A stretch of DNA of 64,000 nucleotides, taken from contig JAWQFJ010002855.1 in NCBI GenBank assembly GCA_034096865.1, forward strand, positions 32,501 through 96,500. Direction: 5' to 3'. The notes below the pieces were generated by a model. That model worked only from the letters and a program-made list of their open reading frames with translations. It had not been told where the DNA came from and did not search any database. Below are positions 10,361 to 21,716 of the stretch, piece by piece. The DNA comes from Theodoxus fluviatilis (lineage: Eukaryota; Mollusca; Gastropoda; Cycloneritida; Neritidae). Position 1 is the first letter of the stretch, and each line of letters starts with the position of its first letter. The translations under genes were made by a program, and so were the position numbers.

Positions 10361-11079
10361 GATAGCATGGCATTCGAGAACAATTAAGATTTTCTTTAGC
10401 TCCGGTGCCTTCGATACAGCATGCTCTGCTAAACACTCGTAATGTATAGGCTATTTGACGCTGCAAATAGAGCTCAGCCATCCGCGTTTGAAGAGAAAAT
10501 AGTCTCGTACGTGACCATTGCCAAATGCCCAAAATTACGTAGAGCATTGTCTGCTTTGTTTTAAATTACTTATTTTTGATGCTGTTGAGAGATACGCGCG
10601 TCTAAATGCAGGGCGTACCCAAGGGGCGCGTTTTTCAGGCAAGAAATCTCGAGATAATCTCGAGGGCTAGGCGTTGCCTACGTCGTCTCGCTCACAAGGA
10701 GGCACTCGCTGTAAAGGAGGTTGGCAGGTAGCTAGGTCCCTCGCTGCGTCTCGCTGCAGAGGCCTGGATGAACAAATTGGCAGAGACCGTGCTAATCGGG
10801 TTGCTGCTGATAGTCGGCAGTGCCTGTAATGTGCTTCTAACTGTCCGAGAATGGAAAAGTGAACGTACCGGCTGTTCGATTGTTTATTGTGTATTTTGAG
10901 GAGTAGCTGTTTAGGTTATTTCTGGACACTGTCGAAATTAATTTTGTCGTTTGCATACATGAAGCACCGTAGGCTACCTGTCCACTCTCTGATTTATGAC
11001 CCTTGAATCACGGACTCTATAGAGCGTGCTTGAATTGATCGAAGTGTAGCGAGGCACAACGTTTTCGACAAAATTGTTT

Positions 11080-11720
11080 TTGAGAATTCAAACGTTTTTA
11101 TTCATGCAGAATACATTCAAACGTGCACAAACGACGTCTGTGGCAAAGAAACCTCTTTCCTAGCGACATTACTGTTAATGTTCGCATCTAGAGCATCACA
11201 CATACAGTATAATGAGTATTCAAACGTATCCAAGCGGCTAAACAATCAAAATCGCAATTCAACTGTGCAAATTAATCTCTGAAAAAACAGTGATGCTACA
11301 GAAACGCATACAATCAAAAGTTTGAGCAGCAGTCGAAAGGCAAAAGGAACGCTAGAAAGGGTTCTGTCAAAGAGTTCTGGGAGCACAGGGCAGCCGTTGT
11401 GCTGCAGATAACCGAATAAATAAAACACGAACAATGTGGATCAGTCACAAAATTGTCTACAATTGAACCCCGGTTGCTTTCTTTTCTTTGAAGTGTATCG
11501 TAGATCGTTGGAGAGACGCACTCTCAATCTTTGCTCGACATGAAATTGGTAAATAAATACTTCGAAGTGGAGTGAGCATTCCATCAACAAAAAGTTAAGT
11601 CGACTTGTTTATCCCATGCGAACTGCATTTTTCGTGATTTTTCGTATGGAGAGGTTAGCCTCGAATTTCAGCACCATATGCCTCCCACCGTTGCTTCAAC
11701 CGGTCAAATTCATGATTAGG
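11080..11720 (+). repeat. Dispersed repeat block, second copy at 31560-32350
   Basis: Long stretches match, for example the segment beginning cacaaacgacgtctgtggca, the cagtcgaaaggcaaaaggaa region, and aattggtaaataaatacttc further on. In the second copy the block is interrupted by a candidate first exon and its upstream sequence (31860-32110). Confidence 0.8.
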
Positions 11721-11884
11721 CTCCGACAACTGTAGGCCTATCTCGGCCACACTTGGCTCTACAAATGGAATCAAGTAACTGCTCTATTGACTATAATTGA
11801 GTATATAATTGCTGCTCATTCCTCAAATTGTTTATTTCCTTAATTACGCAAACGCATTTTCTAATACGCTCTAAAATTAAAATT

Positions 11885-11885
<1 letters not shown>

Positions 11886-11965
<80 letters not shown>

Positions 11966-11977
11966 ACACACACACAT
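11886..11977 (+). repeat. (CA)n microsatellite
   Basis: About 80 bp of pure CA. Confidence 0.97.
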
Positions 11978-12027
11978 ACTAAGGAAAAGGATAACACAAT
12001 TTATTTATGATGCGAGATTAAAAATGT

Positions 12028-12074
12028 AAGAGCACAGCGTTCGTCTCTTGCCAAGAGACGAACGCTGTGCTCTT
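12028..12074. repeat. Perfect hairpin, 22-bp arms, 3-nt loop
   Basis: AAGAGCACAGCGTTCGTCTC continues to 12049; gcc is the loop; the complement runs 12053-12074. Confidence 0.9.
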
Positions 12075-12559
12075 GTCTTGGATATGTTAAAACTATCAAA
12101 CTAATTTCATTTAAGGAAGCAAGAGTCTGCAGATAAAAATCAAACATTTGACAAGAAACTTTTTTCCCATTTTATTTTTCAAATACAGAAAGCAATTAGG
12201 AATGGCATTCGCTGGCATGACATACATGCATTTCACTGTCTTCTGATAGAGGTAACATACAACGAGCCGTATGTGATTTGTATATTAGCTGTGTCAAGTA
12301 TCTAAATAATCGCGCTTTTGTCAATCAATACACGGGAATTCTGATTATGATGCACATCTTCCAAGAAGCATTTGCCCTGGAGTACTCTCCTGAGGCCTAC
12401 TGGTCAAAACAGAAATTCTTACCTCTGGGCACACAGCCATCTCAGGACACTGAATCCCAGGGGGTTGCTGATGGGGAAGGAGAGGGGAAAACAGTTAATC
12501 CAGAGTGTGTACACTAAGAGGACAAGTGAGGACAAGTACTCTCTTACATACTGCCATGC

Positions 12560-13292
12560 CTTTTCCTCTCTCTGGATCACCTTCATCACCAACTCAGACG
12601 AATCCAAACACATTGCCGAAATTGACCTTCTCGCCAAGTGGTGCAGCGACAATCGTCTTGATCTCAATGTCAAGAAAACTAAAGAACTTATCATCGACTT
12701 CAGGAAAGCTCATACCCATGTTCCTGTACACGTCAGCGATGAAAAAGTCGAGCAGGTCAAGGAATTTCGTTACCTTGGTATCACCATCGACAACCGTCTC
12801 ACCTGGACCACCTATATGACCTGTGTCTTGCGCAAAGTCCATCAGTGCCTCAACCTTCTTCGGAAACTCAACTGCTTTGGTGTCGAGAAGGAAGCCCTTC
12901 GTACTTTCTATAGAGCTGTGGTGGAAAGCTGCATGGCGTTCGGTGCGTATGGGTGGTCGGCGGTGCGACACAAGAAGACAAAGACTCAACAGAGTCTGTC
13001 GTAGTGCCGTAGTGCCGTTCGCATCGTCGGCTGACCCTTGCTGACCGTCGAGGAATTAGGCAGTGCCAAGATCAGGAAGAACGCAGCTGGCATCCTGAAA
13101 GATATCTCTCATCCCCTCCACCAGCTGTTCGAGACACTACCCTCAGGACGTCGACTTCGTGCAGCCCGAGCGAGAACAACACGCATGACAAACTCTTTTG
13201 TTCCAACTGCTATAACGTTGCTTAATCTGGAGAAGGTGCTACCAAATAGAAATAAAAAAACAAGAAATGAGAAGGAAAAGGAACTGATGTAG
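12560..13292 (+). pseudogene. Non-LTR retrotransposon reverse transcriptase, 3' fragment
   Basis: The frame of 12372-13004 reads DLLAKWCSDNRLDLNVKKTK, FRYLGITIDNRLTW and LNLLRKLNCFGV, the post-catalytic thumb region of CR1/L2/Rex-like LINE reverse transcriptases. A frame change near 13005-13040 leads into 13038-13292, with HPLHQLFETLPSGRRLR and MTNSFVPTAITLLN, the usual C-terminus of these proteins. The YADD catalytic motif is missing, so the copy is 5'-truncated as typical for LINEs. Flanking A-rich sequence follows the stop. Not functional. Confidence 0.8.
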
Positions 13293-13383
13293 CGACTGAT
13301 GTGAGAGAGGGAAAGTGAAGAAGTGAGGTGTTCTTTGAAAGGGGTGGGTGGGGGTGGGGGGTGGGGGAGGAGAGCAGGGAGAG

Positions 13384-14068
13384 CAAAGATTATAGGTTAC
13401 ACAAAGATAGTTCATTAGCTCATTCTCGTGAGGATCGAGACACGTTGCGCCCCAAGCGGCTAGCACCAAAGGAGATGCCTATAGTCCGTTTCAACATTGC
13501 ACTGTATTTAGTCACATGATTATAGGATTTAGTGGAGACTTCGCATAAACATGGTGGAAAAACACAGGTTTGCGAGTGACCACTAATTCTAAAATTTCCG
13601 ATAACGTCATCAACTACCAAGGTTGAAGAACGAGTGACGTCACTATTTGACCCATTTGAAGAATAATAATTTTTAACACAGAGAAAACAGGGTCACCAAA
13701 CGTTGCAATCACGCCGACCCGTGCACACGTGGTTCTGCGAGTGACCTGCATTTCGATTGTTAAAAAGTAGGAGCTTTCAATACCTTTTGATGCATTCAAC
13801 ATACAGCTTTGATAAATTAATGCTGTTCATGGTTTACATTTTCTTTGGATGGGGTTTCTAGTGTCCCCAAATTCAGCTTTTTCTGCGCGAAGCGAGACTA
13901 TGTCCACCATTTTAAATGTGCAATGTTGAAACGGACTACAATATCACGCACATGCGCAGAAGCTAACCCTTCGGTGCTAGCCGCTTGGGGCGCTACAATT
14001 TGAGCTGCTTGTAACTTCAAAGAGCAAAAGCTCGGCATGAACTATCTTTGTGTAACCTATAATCTTTG
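13384..14068. mobile_element. P-like MITE with long imperfect TIRs and 7-bp TSD
   Basis: Ends start CAAAGATTATAGGTTACACA and are inverted over about 40 bp at the tips, with more inverted similarity to about 13505 and from 13915 (gcgccccaagcgg on both sides). GGGAGAG at 13377-13383 is repeated at 14069-14075 as the target-site duplication. The tip pattern CAAAGA..TACA.AAGAT.GTTCAT and the gcgccccaagcgg motif are shared with the THAP-bearing palindrome at 57656-60878, which places both in one family. Non-coding. Confidence 0.8.
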
Positions 14069-14133
14069 GGGAGAGGGAGGAAGAGGAGAGGGCAGGAGAG
14101 GAGATGAGGTATGTTTCTGTGATGTGTTTGCAC

Positions 14134-14135
<2 letters not shown>

Positions 14136-14197
<62 letters not shown>
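14136..14197 (+). repeat. (TG)n microsatellite
   Basis: About 60 bp of pure TG, just beyond the MITE. Confidence 0.97.
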
Positions 14198-14200
<3 letters not shown>

Positions 14201-14620
14201 ACACGGAGTTATGGATATGTAGATGTAAACGCGCCAGTGCGCGGATTTTTCTAAACTATTTTTTACTCATTACGAAATTTTTATCTTCAATGAAAAGCAT
14301 GTTTCTATGATGTAAATGTAATGCACTGCTTTTAAAGGCTCCGACAGAATTTTTTTCTCCAAAATGTAAACAATAACGTAGGGGAGAGCGGGGCTGGTTG
14401 TAACATTTTTAAAATTATGACTCATCACGCATTACATGCTTAACATTTAAGCAACTTTAATCAAGCAAGCAAAACTTAAAACATTCGTTTTAACGTTGAA
14501 ACTGAAACAATTGTTCAAATCTGCACCGTTTGTCTCCAAGGGGAACAAAACTGACGTAACCCTACTTGTTACAACTTGCCCCACATGTGGGGTAGGTTGT
14601 AACAAGCCGTGGGGCTGGTT

Positions 14621-16313
14621 TTAACACAATGATATTGGACATAAAAAAGACTTTATGGTATTCCACGGCATGTACTTGCACACACAAAGCAAACACACGT
14701 GTAAATGTGCCAGTGACATAATCAGCACATCAATCTGAGTCATCTGATTCACAGTTTTGACAGATGTAACTGGGTTTTTCTGTGAACATTCTTCATGAGA
14801 CCAATTCTTGCATCTCACACACTGAACCCATTTTTCGTTTGGCATGCTGTTTGAATAGGGTTCACAACAAACCAAACAAAAATCCTCCTCAGAGTCTGTG
14901 GAAACAGAGTCAGAATTTTTGTACCTGAATGTTTTGCTCGACTTTTCTTTCCCTTTCTGTTTCGGCAGTGTGTTTCTACCTCCTGTTCTAATAGGTGCAC
15001 GTTTTCTGTTAGGGTTTTTTTCCGGCTCAGCTTGTTCTTTTCTGGGGTGTCGGTTAAAATTGCTGTCTGTCTACGTTTCCTTCCTCGTGATCCGACCTGC
15101 CTTGGAGCTGCTTTGGGGAAAGGCCTCACTTGTTGCGGGGAGAAGTCGTCACCAGCGTTCAAGGGAAGCTCTGTTGCCTCTATGGAGTTCAGCTGGGTGT
15201 CTGGTGCAAATGTTGGCTTCTGAACAGGCACAATTGCATCATAGTGAGCCCCCGCCTGTTCCTCAGAAAACAGGAGATGGACACTGCCAGTAGAAGTGGC
15301 TCCAGGTCGACCAGGGTTCAACACCGTCTCCAGGTGGTTCCCATGTCTGACCTGGTGAATGACTGCACTGATGCCAAATGCACTGGACAATGCGGACACC
15401 ATTAGATATGACGTGTCATTGTTGTATTGTTTATCTGTGATGTATCTCTGTAGCTCTTCCTCTAAATTTGTGTCTTTTGTGCCAAACTGTTCATAAAAAA
15501 CTTGTGGTCCTGCACTTCTTTTGTTAACTTTACACAGAGGTCATCGGTAGAGAAGACTGCAATTCTTTCTGACTCCAAGCATGTCTGAAAAGCGTAAAGA
15601 AGACAATGCCCATCCCCACGCACCCTTTTCACCTCTTTGTTCTTTTCCAAAAGGTCTCTGTCCATTGGATTCTGAATGTCTGTTCTGTTCGTTGGTTGGG
15701 ACCCTCGCTGAGTCATATGCCCATCTGTGGTTGCCAAACCTGTAGCTTGCATCTGTTGAAGTGGCTGTGTTGCTGGGTTTGATACCAAGTCTTCAGAAGT
15801 GCTCCCAGAAGGTTCGGTTAGCTGAGTCATCTGCCCATCTGTGGTAGCCAAGCCTGTAGCTTGCATCTGTTGAAGTGGCTGTGCTGCTGGGTTTGATACC
15901 AAGTCTTCAGAAGTGCTCCCAGAAGGTTCGGAGCCCTTGGGGGCAGGCCTGTCAGTCACTGCAGATGGTTGGAACTCCACATCTTGGAATATGTCAGGAT
16001 CATTTGGGCAGATACCAAACACTCTAAACCCGTTCATGATGTTAGTGGGTACGGCTGCCCGTGGCCATGCATCACGAATCTGCCCTGGGAGGTCATAGAT
16101 AGTCATGCACTTTTGGTCGTAACACAAGTGGGGCTGGTTGTAACATGTTACAACTAGCCCCTTCTGGTGTGTTACAACTAGCCCCATCCCACTGTTGATC
16201 ACCGGCCCTAACCCATCAGCCAACGCAGGAAACGAGAAGCAGAATTTGATGGTATGATAACATTGATAAAGCAACAAGCTTTCTTGAACCGTTTCTGGCA
16301 GTATTCTAAGCAT
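14621..16313 (-). pseudogene. pogo-type transposase C-terminus with inserted OTU protease and PHD-like finger, frame broken
   Basis: Read in order on minus: MTIYDLPGQIRDAWPRAA and NGFRVFGICPNDPDIF (near 16100-15990), typical of pogo/Tigger C-terminal regions; a 37-residue linker repeated twice (111-bp period, 15934-15713); GDGHCLLYAF (OTU Asp/Cys) near 15615; a frame slip in a T run near 15500; an OTU helix region; AGAHYDAIV with the OTU His near 15240; then VRPFPKAAPR and GRKRRQTAILTDTPEKN, again transposon-typical; and finally a Cys/His-rich finger (VQCVRCKNWSHEEC). A second frame change separates the finger. The OTU domain is thus embedded in the transposase. Catalytic DDE residues are absent. 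OTU function in the element is unknown. Confidence 0.75.
15713..15934 (-). repeat. Two tandem 111-bp units in the OTU-transposase linker
   Basis: cccatctgtggt..ccagaaggttcggt occurs twice, period 111 bp (37 codons), reading-frame neutral. Confidence 0.85.
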
Positions 16314-16555
16314 TAGTGATTTAGAGATACAAGATAATCTTTACAAATTGCAAAAAGTTACTCACCTGCCTGAATTTCGAACTCTTTGATCCCATTCACA
16401 CATGCGTGGATTTCATCCCATCATTTTTTCTTGGGAAATGGCCAATGGGTAAAGGGAGGCAACTGTCTTAGTCTCAGCAGAAAACTCATAAACAGTGAGG
16501 AGTAATTTACCTTGTTACTTCCAACCCGTGTTACTTTTAACCCCGCTCTCCCCTA

Positions 16556-16740
16556 CAGTAGTCGCCGCTTATTAAAAACACATTGGGACCGAACCATAGT
16601 GTTTTTAATAAGCGGCGTTTTTATTAACCGTTTGCGTGTTGAACATGTCCATCAGTAACGATGTAAATCCGGACCGGACAAACTGTTTTTCAAAAACGGC
16701 TGTTTTTATTAACCGCGTGTTTTATAAGCGGCGACTACTG
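16556..16740. mobile_element. Tigger-family MITE
   Basis: Ends CAGTAGTCGCCGCTTATTA and complement GCGGCGACTACTG, flanked by TA on both sides (16554-16555, 16741-16742). Internal inverted copies of the same end (aataagcggcg, ttaaccgcgtg) are present. It abuts the larger pogo/Tigger element and shares its TA. Confidence 0.9.
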
Positions 16741-16829
16741 TATTCCATATTATCACTCAGCCCTCACCCACTCCCTCCCTCTCTTTGTGTGTGTGGACAT
16801 TGCGATACAATTATGACAAGATATACCTA

Positions 16830-17235
16830 AATCAACAATGAACCTGAAGATTCCTTCAAAGTCTTAGTGATGTACAGTTTGATGTGAACAGTTTCACTAT
16901 GAATTACACACAGCCTATACATGTACTACACTTATACCTCCCTCATCAGCTGGATTGCTGCGGTCTTTGTGCTTTTGGGAACTGCTCCAGTAGCGCTCAT
17001 ATGGCAGGTCCCAAGCAAAACACACACATAGGCTACCTTTGGGAGGCATCATGTAACTGATAGGCAGAAGACATCAAGTGCACCCAGGCTTTTCAGCAAC
17101 CCAACCATCTCACTTCAACCGGGAACATGTCATGCCCAACCCTTTGCTCTGTTACTCAATATCTCTCACTACTGTGCAGCTGTATGTTTTGCAAACACCT
17201 CACTGTGAACAATGTGACTTATGTATGTATAAGAG
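16830..17235 (+). repeat. Dispersed repeat block P, second copy at 32365-32765
   Basis: Shared segments include acaatgaacctgaagat, agctg.attgctgc.gtct, tagc.ctcatatggcagg and cacttcaa..ggga. No conserved ORF. In both places a Harbinger-like element lies a few hundred bases downstream. Confidence 0.75.
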
Positions 17236-17266
17236 GACTGCCTCCCTGACTGCTGTACGATATATT

Positions 17267-17297
17267 GACCATAGGAATATCCTGGCCAAGGAAGATT
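17267..17297 (+). repeat. 30-bp copy of the acceptor and start of the 30176-30352 exon
   Basis: accataggaatatcctggcc (17270 onward) continues to aaggaa and matches the reverse complement of 30330-30357, including the intron side. Confidence 0.6.
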
Positions 17298-17461
17298 AAT
17301 TTTATGAATGTTTCATGGAATTTTCTGATATTCCTTTCGCAGAAAAGGGGGTGAGAGTCGGTGCCTAAAAAGCTGTAGCCATTAGGCAGCCTCTGTTCGT
17401 TTGAGTACTTGGAGTCTTCCAATTTATGGCTGAAAGGATGTCGACCTTAGGTAAAAGATTA

Positions 17462-18327
17462 GGCCAAAAAAAAAGAATGTGTGGTTAAGGTAACATAGCC
17501 AAATAAAATAGGGTAGGTAGGTCGGCAATAACTTTTTTTTTTTCTTGTGGAAACCAAATTAAACCTACTTGACTTGGAAATAAGTGTGCGAACAGACAGC
17601 GAATATTCCCATTGAACAATTTTGACTCAACTTCTCTTGGAATTAGGTAAAGAAAAGCATTGACTTACCAGTGAAGATATGGCTGATATGAGATTGTCTG
17701 TCCTTCTAGTGTCAGTATCATGTGACCAACCATCGGTGCCCCTAAAGTGAACCAGATGTAATTGAAATGCATCAGGAACTTGTGCTGCATGTTGATCATC
17801 CTCTTCTTCTTCACTCTCGGCTTGCAAAACTTCAGTCCAAACGTGTCCCCGACCTCTCCAACAGTCAAACCCCAAGCCAACTTAAACCCATCCCCACCTG
17901 CTTTGCATCAATGCATGCAGTCACATCACCGTAGCCACGAGCGACTACCCCATATTTTTTCATGGTCAATTCGGGATGAATGTTAAGAAAAACTTCCGTC
18001 ATCGATGCCGTCTCTGGATATGCGGAAATCTGCTTCTTGTCGTCACATTTTGAGGTAACAGTCGCCACCAAACGTTTGCGGCACGCCTTTTTTGTTTGTT
18101 TTCAGAACGAGGCTTGAGGAATGAGGTAAGTTACTTCCCTTTGCGCCCTGCGTCGTCTGTAACTACACAGGTTGTTTCCTGAGACTGAACGATCGATCTC
18201 TCCCTCAACCCACAACTTTGATATATATTAAAAAAACTTCAACATTTTAAATAAAAAGATGTAGGGTCGGCGCCCCAGAATAGGGTAGGTCGGGTTACCG
18301 TAACCACACCATATTTTTTTGTTGGCC
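17462..18327. mobile_element. Harbinger-like non-autonomous element with 3-bp TSD (TTA)
   Basis: Ends GGCCAAAAAAAAAGAA and GTTACCGTAACCACACC..GTTGGCC with related subterminal sequence GTGGTTAAGGTAAC; TTA flanks both ends (17459-17461, 18328-18330). 3-bp TNA duplications and GG-initial ends fit PIF-Harbinger. The interior has splice-site-like sequences and an open minus-strand segment (17665-17880) that may derive from a captured gene; I do not recognise it. A second copy is at 33102-35094. Confidence 0.7.
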
Positions 18328-18748
18328 TTAGACGAGGTGCGGTCAGAGTTGTGTTAAATGTAGGTAAAAGGTAAACCCGAGATTATAACACCTCCCAGCG
18401 ATCTTTGTGATCACTATTTATGATGTCGACCTTAATGCTTAATCCTTCAAAAGGGGAGAGAGAGAGACAGTCACACACACCACCACCACACAAAGAGAAC
18501 GAATAAACCAACAAACGAATGAAACATTTTATTGCTTAGGCCTCGAGCCTGTTTCAATTACAATCGCGCGAGAAACATTAAAGATGAAACACTTTACAAA
18601 ACTGGTAGCCCGTCTTGTTTTGGTCACAGAACACAAAACAGAACCAGAGTCTCAAGCAAAGCACCACAAATCTATTTTCCGTTCTGCCTACCTTGGTGTT
18701 GCTGTCTCATGGTTGGTCTTTCCCCTCCCACTGATGCTGTGCCCTGGG

Positions 18749-18924
<176 letters not shown>

Positions 18925-19035
18925 GATTTGTAAACTTTTCTCCTCTGCTGGGCAATCAAACCTTAAGTTTCTCTTCTTTACCCTAACACTGGACTGAAAA
19001 CTATCAGCATCTCATGTACACTGATAACCAGCAGA

Positions 19036-21030
19036 GGATGCTTCAATCCATAAGTATCACCAAATCATAGGCAAGAAGCTCAGCTGTCACATGAACAATA
19101 CTCAACCCTCAGTTCCACCAAATCATAGGCAAGAAGCTCAGCTGTCACATGAACAATACTCAACCCTCAGTTCCACCAAATCATAGGCAAGAAGCTCAGC
19201 TGTCACATGAACAATACTCAACCCTCAGTTCCACCAAATCATAGGCAAGAAGCTCAGCTGTCACATGAACAATACTCAACCCTCAGTTCCACCAAATCAT
19301 AAGCAAGCAGCTTAGCAGTCACATGAACAATACTCAACCCTCAGTTCCACCAAATCATAAGCAAGCAGCTTAGTAGTCACATGAACAATACTCAACCCTC
19401 AGTTCCACCAAATCATAGGCAAGCAGCTTAGCAGTCACATGAACAATACTCAACCCTCAGTTCCACCAAATCATAAGCAAGCAGCTTAGCAGTCACATGA
19501 ACAATACTCAACCCTCAGTTCCACCAAATCAAAAGCAAGCAGCTTAGCAGTCACATGAACAATACTCAACCCTCAGTTCCACCAAATCATAAGCAAGCAG
19601 CTTAGTAGTCACATGAACAATACTCAACCCTCAGTTCCACCAAATCAGAAGCAAGCAGCTTAGTAGTCACATGAACAATACTCAACCCTCAGTTCCACCA
19701 AATCAGAAGCAAGCAGCTTAGTAGTCACATGAACAATACTCAACCCTCAGTTCCACCAAATCAGAAACAAGCAGCTTAGCAGTCACATGAACAATACTCA
19801 ACCCTCAGTTCCACCAAATCATAAGCAAGCAGTTTAGCAGTCACATGAACAATACTCAACCCTCAGTTCCACCAAATCAGAAACAAGCAGCTTAGCAGAT
19901 ACATGAACAATACTCAACCCTCAGTTCCACCAAATCATAGGCAAGCAGCTTAGTAGTCACATGAACAATACTCAACCCTCAGTTCCACCAAATCATAAGC
20001 AAGCAGTTTAGTAGTCACATGAACAATACTCAACCAGACCTGCCAACCCACCACCATGCCAAAGAGTAGCATCCAGAGCTATTTGGAGTAGCATGGAAGG
20101 AACAGGCGTAGCGGGGGTGGGGGGGTGAGGGGTTGGGAGAGATAAAGCTGTGATAAGCTGACCCGGTGGCGTGAAAGCGGGGGGGGGGGGGGGGGGGGGG
20201 GGGGGGAGATAAGGCTGTGAAGGCGGCGAGATAAGCTGCACTGGCGGCGTGAAAGGGGGGGGGGGGGGGGGATTCTCCATCGCGGTCAAAAGTTCAAGCA
20301 GGCAGGGAAAGCGTAGTTTTTATGAAAAAGCGTAGCAGCGTAGCAAGCATGTCGAAAGCGTAGTATGCTACGCCTAAAGCGTAGCATTTGGCAGGTCTGC
20401 TCAACCCTCAGTTCCACCAAATCATAGGCAAGAAGCTCAGCTGTCACATGAACAATACTCAACCCTCAGTTCCACCAAATCATAGGCAAGCAGCTTAGTA
20501 GTCACATGAACAATACTCAACCCTCAGTTCCACTAAATCATAGGCACGCAGCTTAGCAGACACATGAATAATACTCAACCCTCAGTTCCACCAAATCATA
20601 GGCAAGCAGCTTAGTAGTCACATGAACAATACTCAACCCTCAGTTCCACCAAATCAGAAACAAGCAGCTTAGCAGACACATGAACAATACTCAACCCTCA
20701 GTTCCACCAAATCAGAAACAAGCAGTTTAGCAGTCACATGAACAATACTCAACCCTCAGTTCCACCAAATCATAGGCAAGCAGCTTAGTAGTCACATGAA
20801 CAATACTCAACCCTCAGTTCCACCAAATCATAGGCAAGAAGCTCAGCTGTCACATGAACAATACTCAACCCTCAGTTCCACCAAATCATAGGCAAGCAGC
20901 TTAGTAGTCACATGAACAATACTCAACCCTCAGTTCCACCAAATCATAGGCAAGCAGTTTATCACTAGCAGACACATGAAGTTGAACAATACTTAACCCT
21001 CAGTTCCACCAAATCATAGGCATATACAAC
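19036..21030 (+). repeat. 58-bp satellite array, about 28 copies
   Basis: The unit contains gaacaatactcaaccctcag, ttccaccaaatcat and caagcagcttag..gtcacat; starts at 19093 and 19151 give the 58-bp period. Two subtypes exist: gaagctcagctgtcacat and cagcttagYagtcacat. A MITE splits the array at 20035-20399. No unique spacers, so not CRISPR-like. Confidence 0.95.
20035..20399. mobile_element. CAGACCTG-ended MITE with 6-bp TSD (CTCAAC) inside the satellite
   Basis: Ends CAGACCTGCCAA and TTGGCAGGTCTG. The satellite sequence CTCAAC is duplicated at 20029-20034 and 20400-20405. The interior has repeated gcgtagc motifs and two long poly-G tracts. Related elements: 25875-26039, 33338-34402, 34674-34971. 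Confidence 0.85.
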
Positions 21031-21716
21031 ACTGGACCCTCAGTTCTCACAACTCACAAGGTTTTCACAAAATTTGTAGAAAAATTTCCCATGGGGAAGT
21101 ACAACCTGGTTTTCGGCTCTTCCAAAAGAATGTAAGTTTCCCAACAAGAACAATTTGAAACAGTAGGAATAGTAACAGAATATTATAAACATTCTCATTT
21201 GAACGATAATGGAAAATGGTGCCGCTGAGGCATTCACTTCAAGCACACTTGAAGCAAGCACTTATTGTGTCCACAGAAAGCAGAGAGTGTTCTTGTCAAT
21301 ATCACTGTCAGATCCCCCCTCATAAGCAGCACAGCACAATAATGGTGATTTTATAATAGTCATAACAAAACTTGGAAAAGTACACTCCAGCTGCCACTCA
21401 TGTATTGACAGGATTTTAAGGTAAATGCTATTCACTGACACCATTTTAATTTTTCCCACTAGCATTAACATAGACAATAGTGGCCATTCAGCTCTCACAT
21501 CTCAAAAGCAAGCAGTTTGCAGTTCAAGGCAAATGTTTCTTCCTACTGTGGAGGCTTTGTGCGTTGTTTTCAATGCTTTAATCTACTTCTTGGTCACAGG
21601 CAACATGGATCAAGCATTTATATGAATCACTCTGGAACCAGTACACTTCAAACTCATTAGCTTTATCATCAGCAAAATTACAAATTGCTCAAAGATCGAC
21701 AGATTGGACTGAGAGG

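Larger units (their letters stand above)
14381..16553 (-). mobile_element. Internally deleted pogo/Tigger element whose transposase carries an OTU domain
   Basis: TIRs GGGGAGAGCGGGG lie at both ends and TA dinucleotides flank (14379-14380, 16554-16555), as in Tc1/mariner/pogo. Subterminal GGGGCTGGTTGTAAC motifs recur near 14389, 14565-14610 and, oddly, inside at 16129-16185, which suggests the DDE core was deleted by joining subterminal repeats. The minus strand keeps the transposase C-terminal part with an OTU domain inside it and a PHD-like finger at the end (see the coding entry). Confidence 0.8.

Noticed and set aside
12278..12517. ORF preceding the LINE fragment
   Set aside because: No similarity to LINE proteins; likely flanking sequence.
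17665..17880. Functional gene on minus in the Harbinger-like element
   Set aside because: Open and splice-flanked but unrecognised, and its second copy (34351-34563) has an in-frame change in length; kept only as a possible captured fragment.
19036..21030. CRISPR-like array
   Set aside because: Units are contiguous 58-bp repeats without unique spacers, in eukaryotic DNA.
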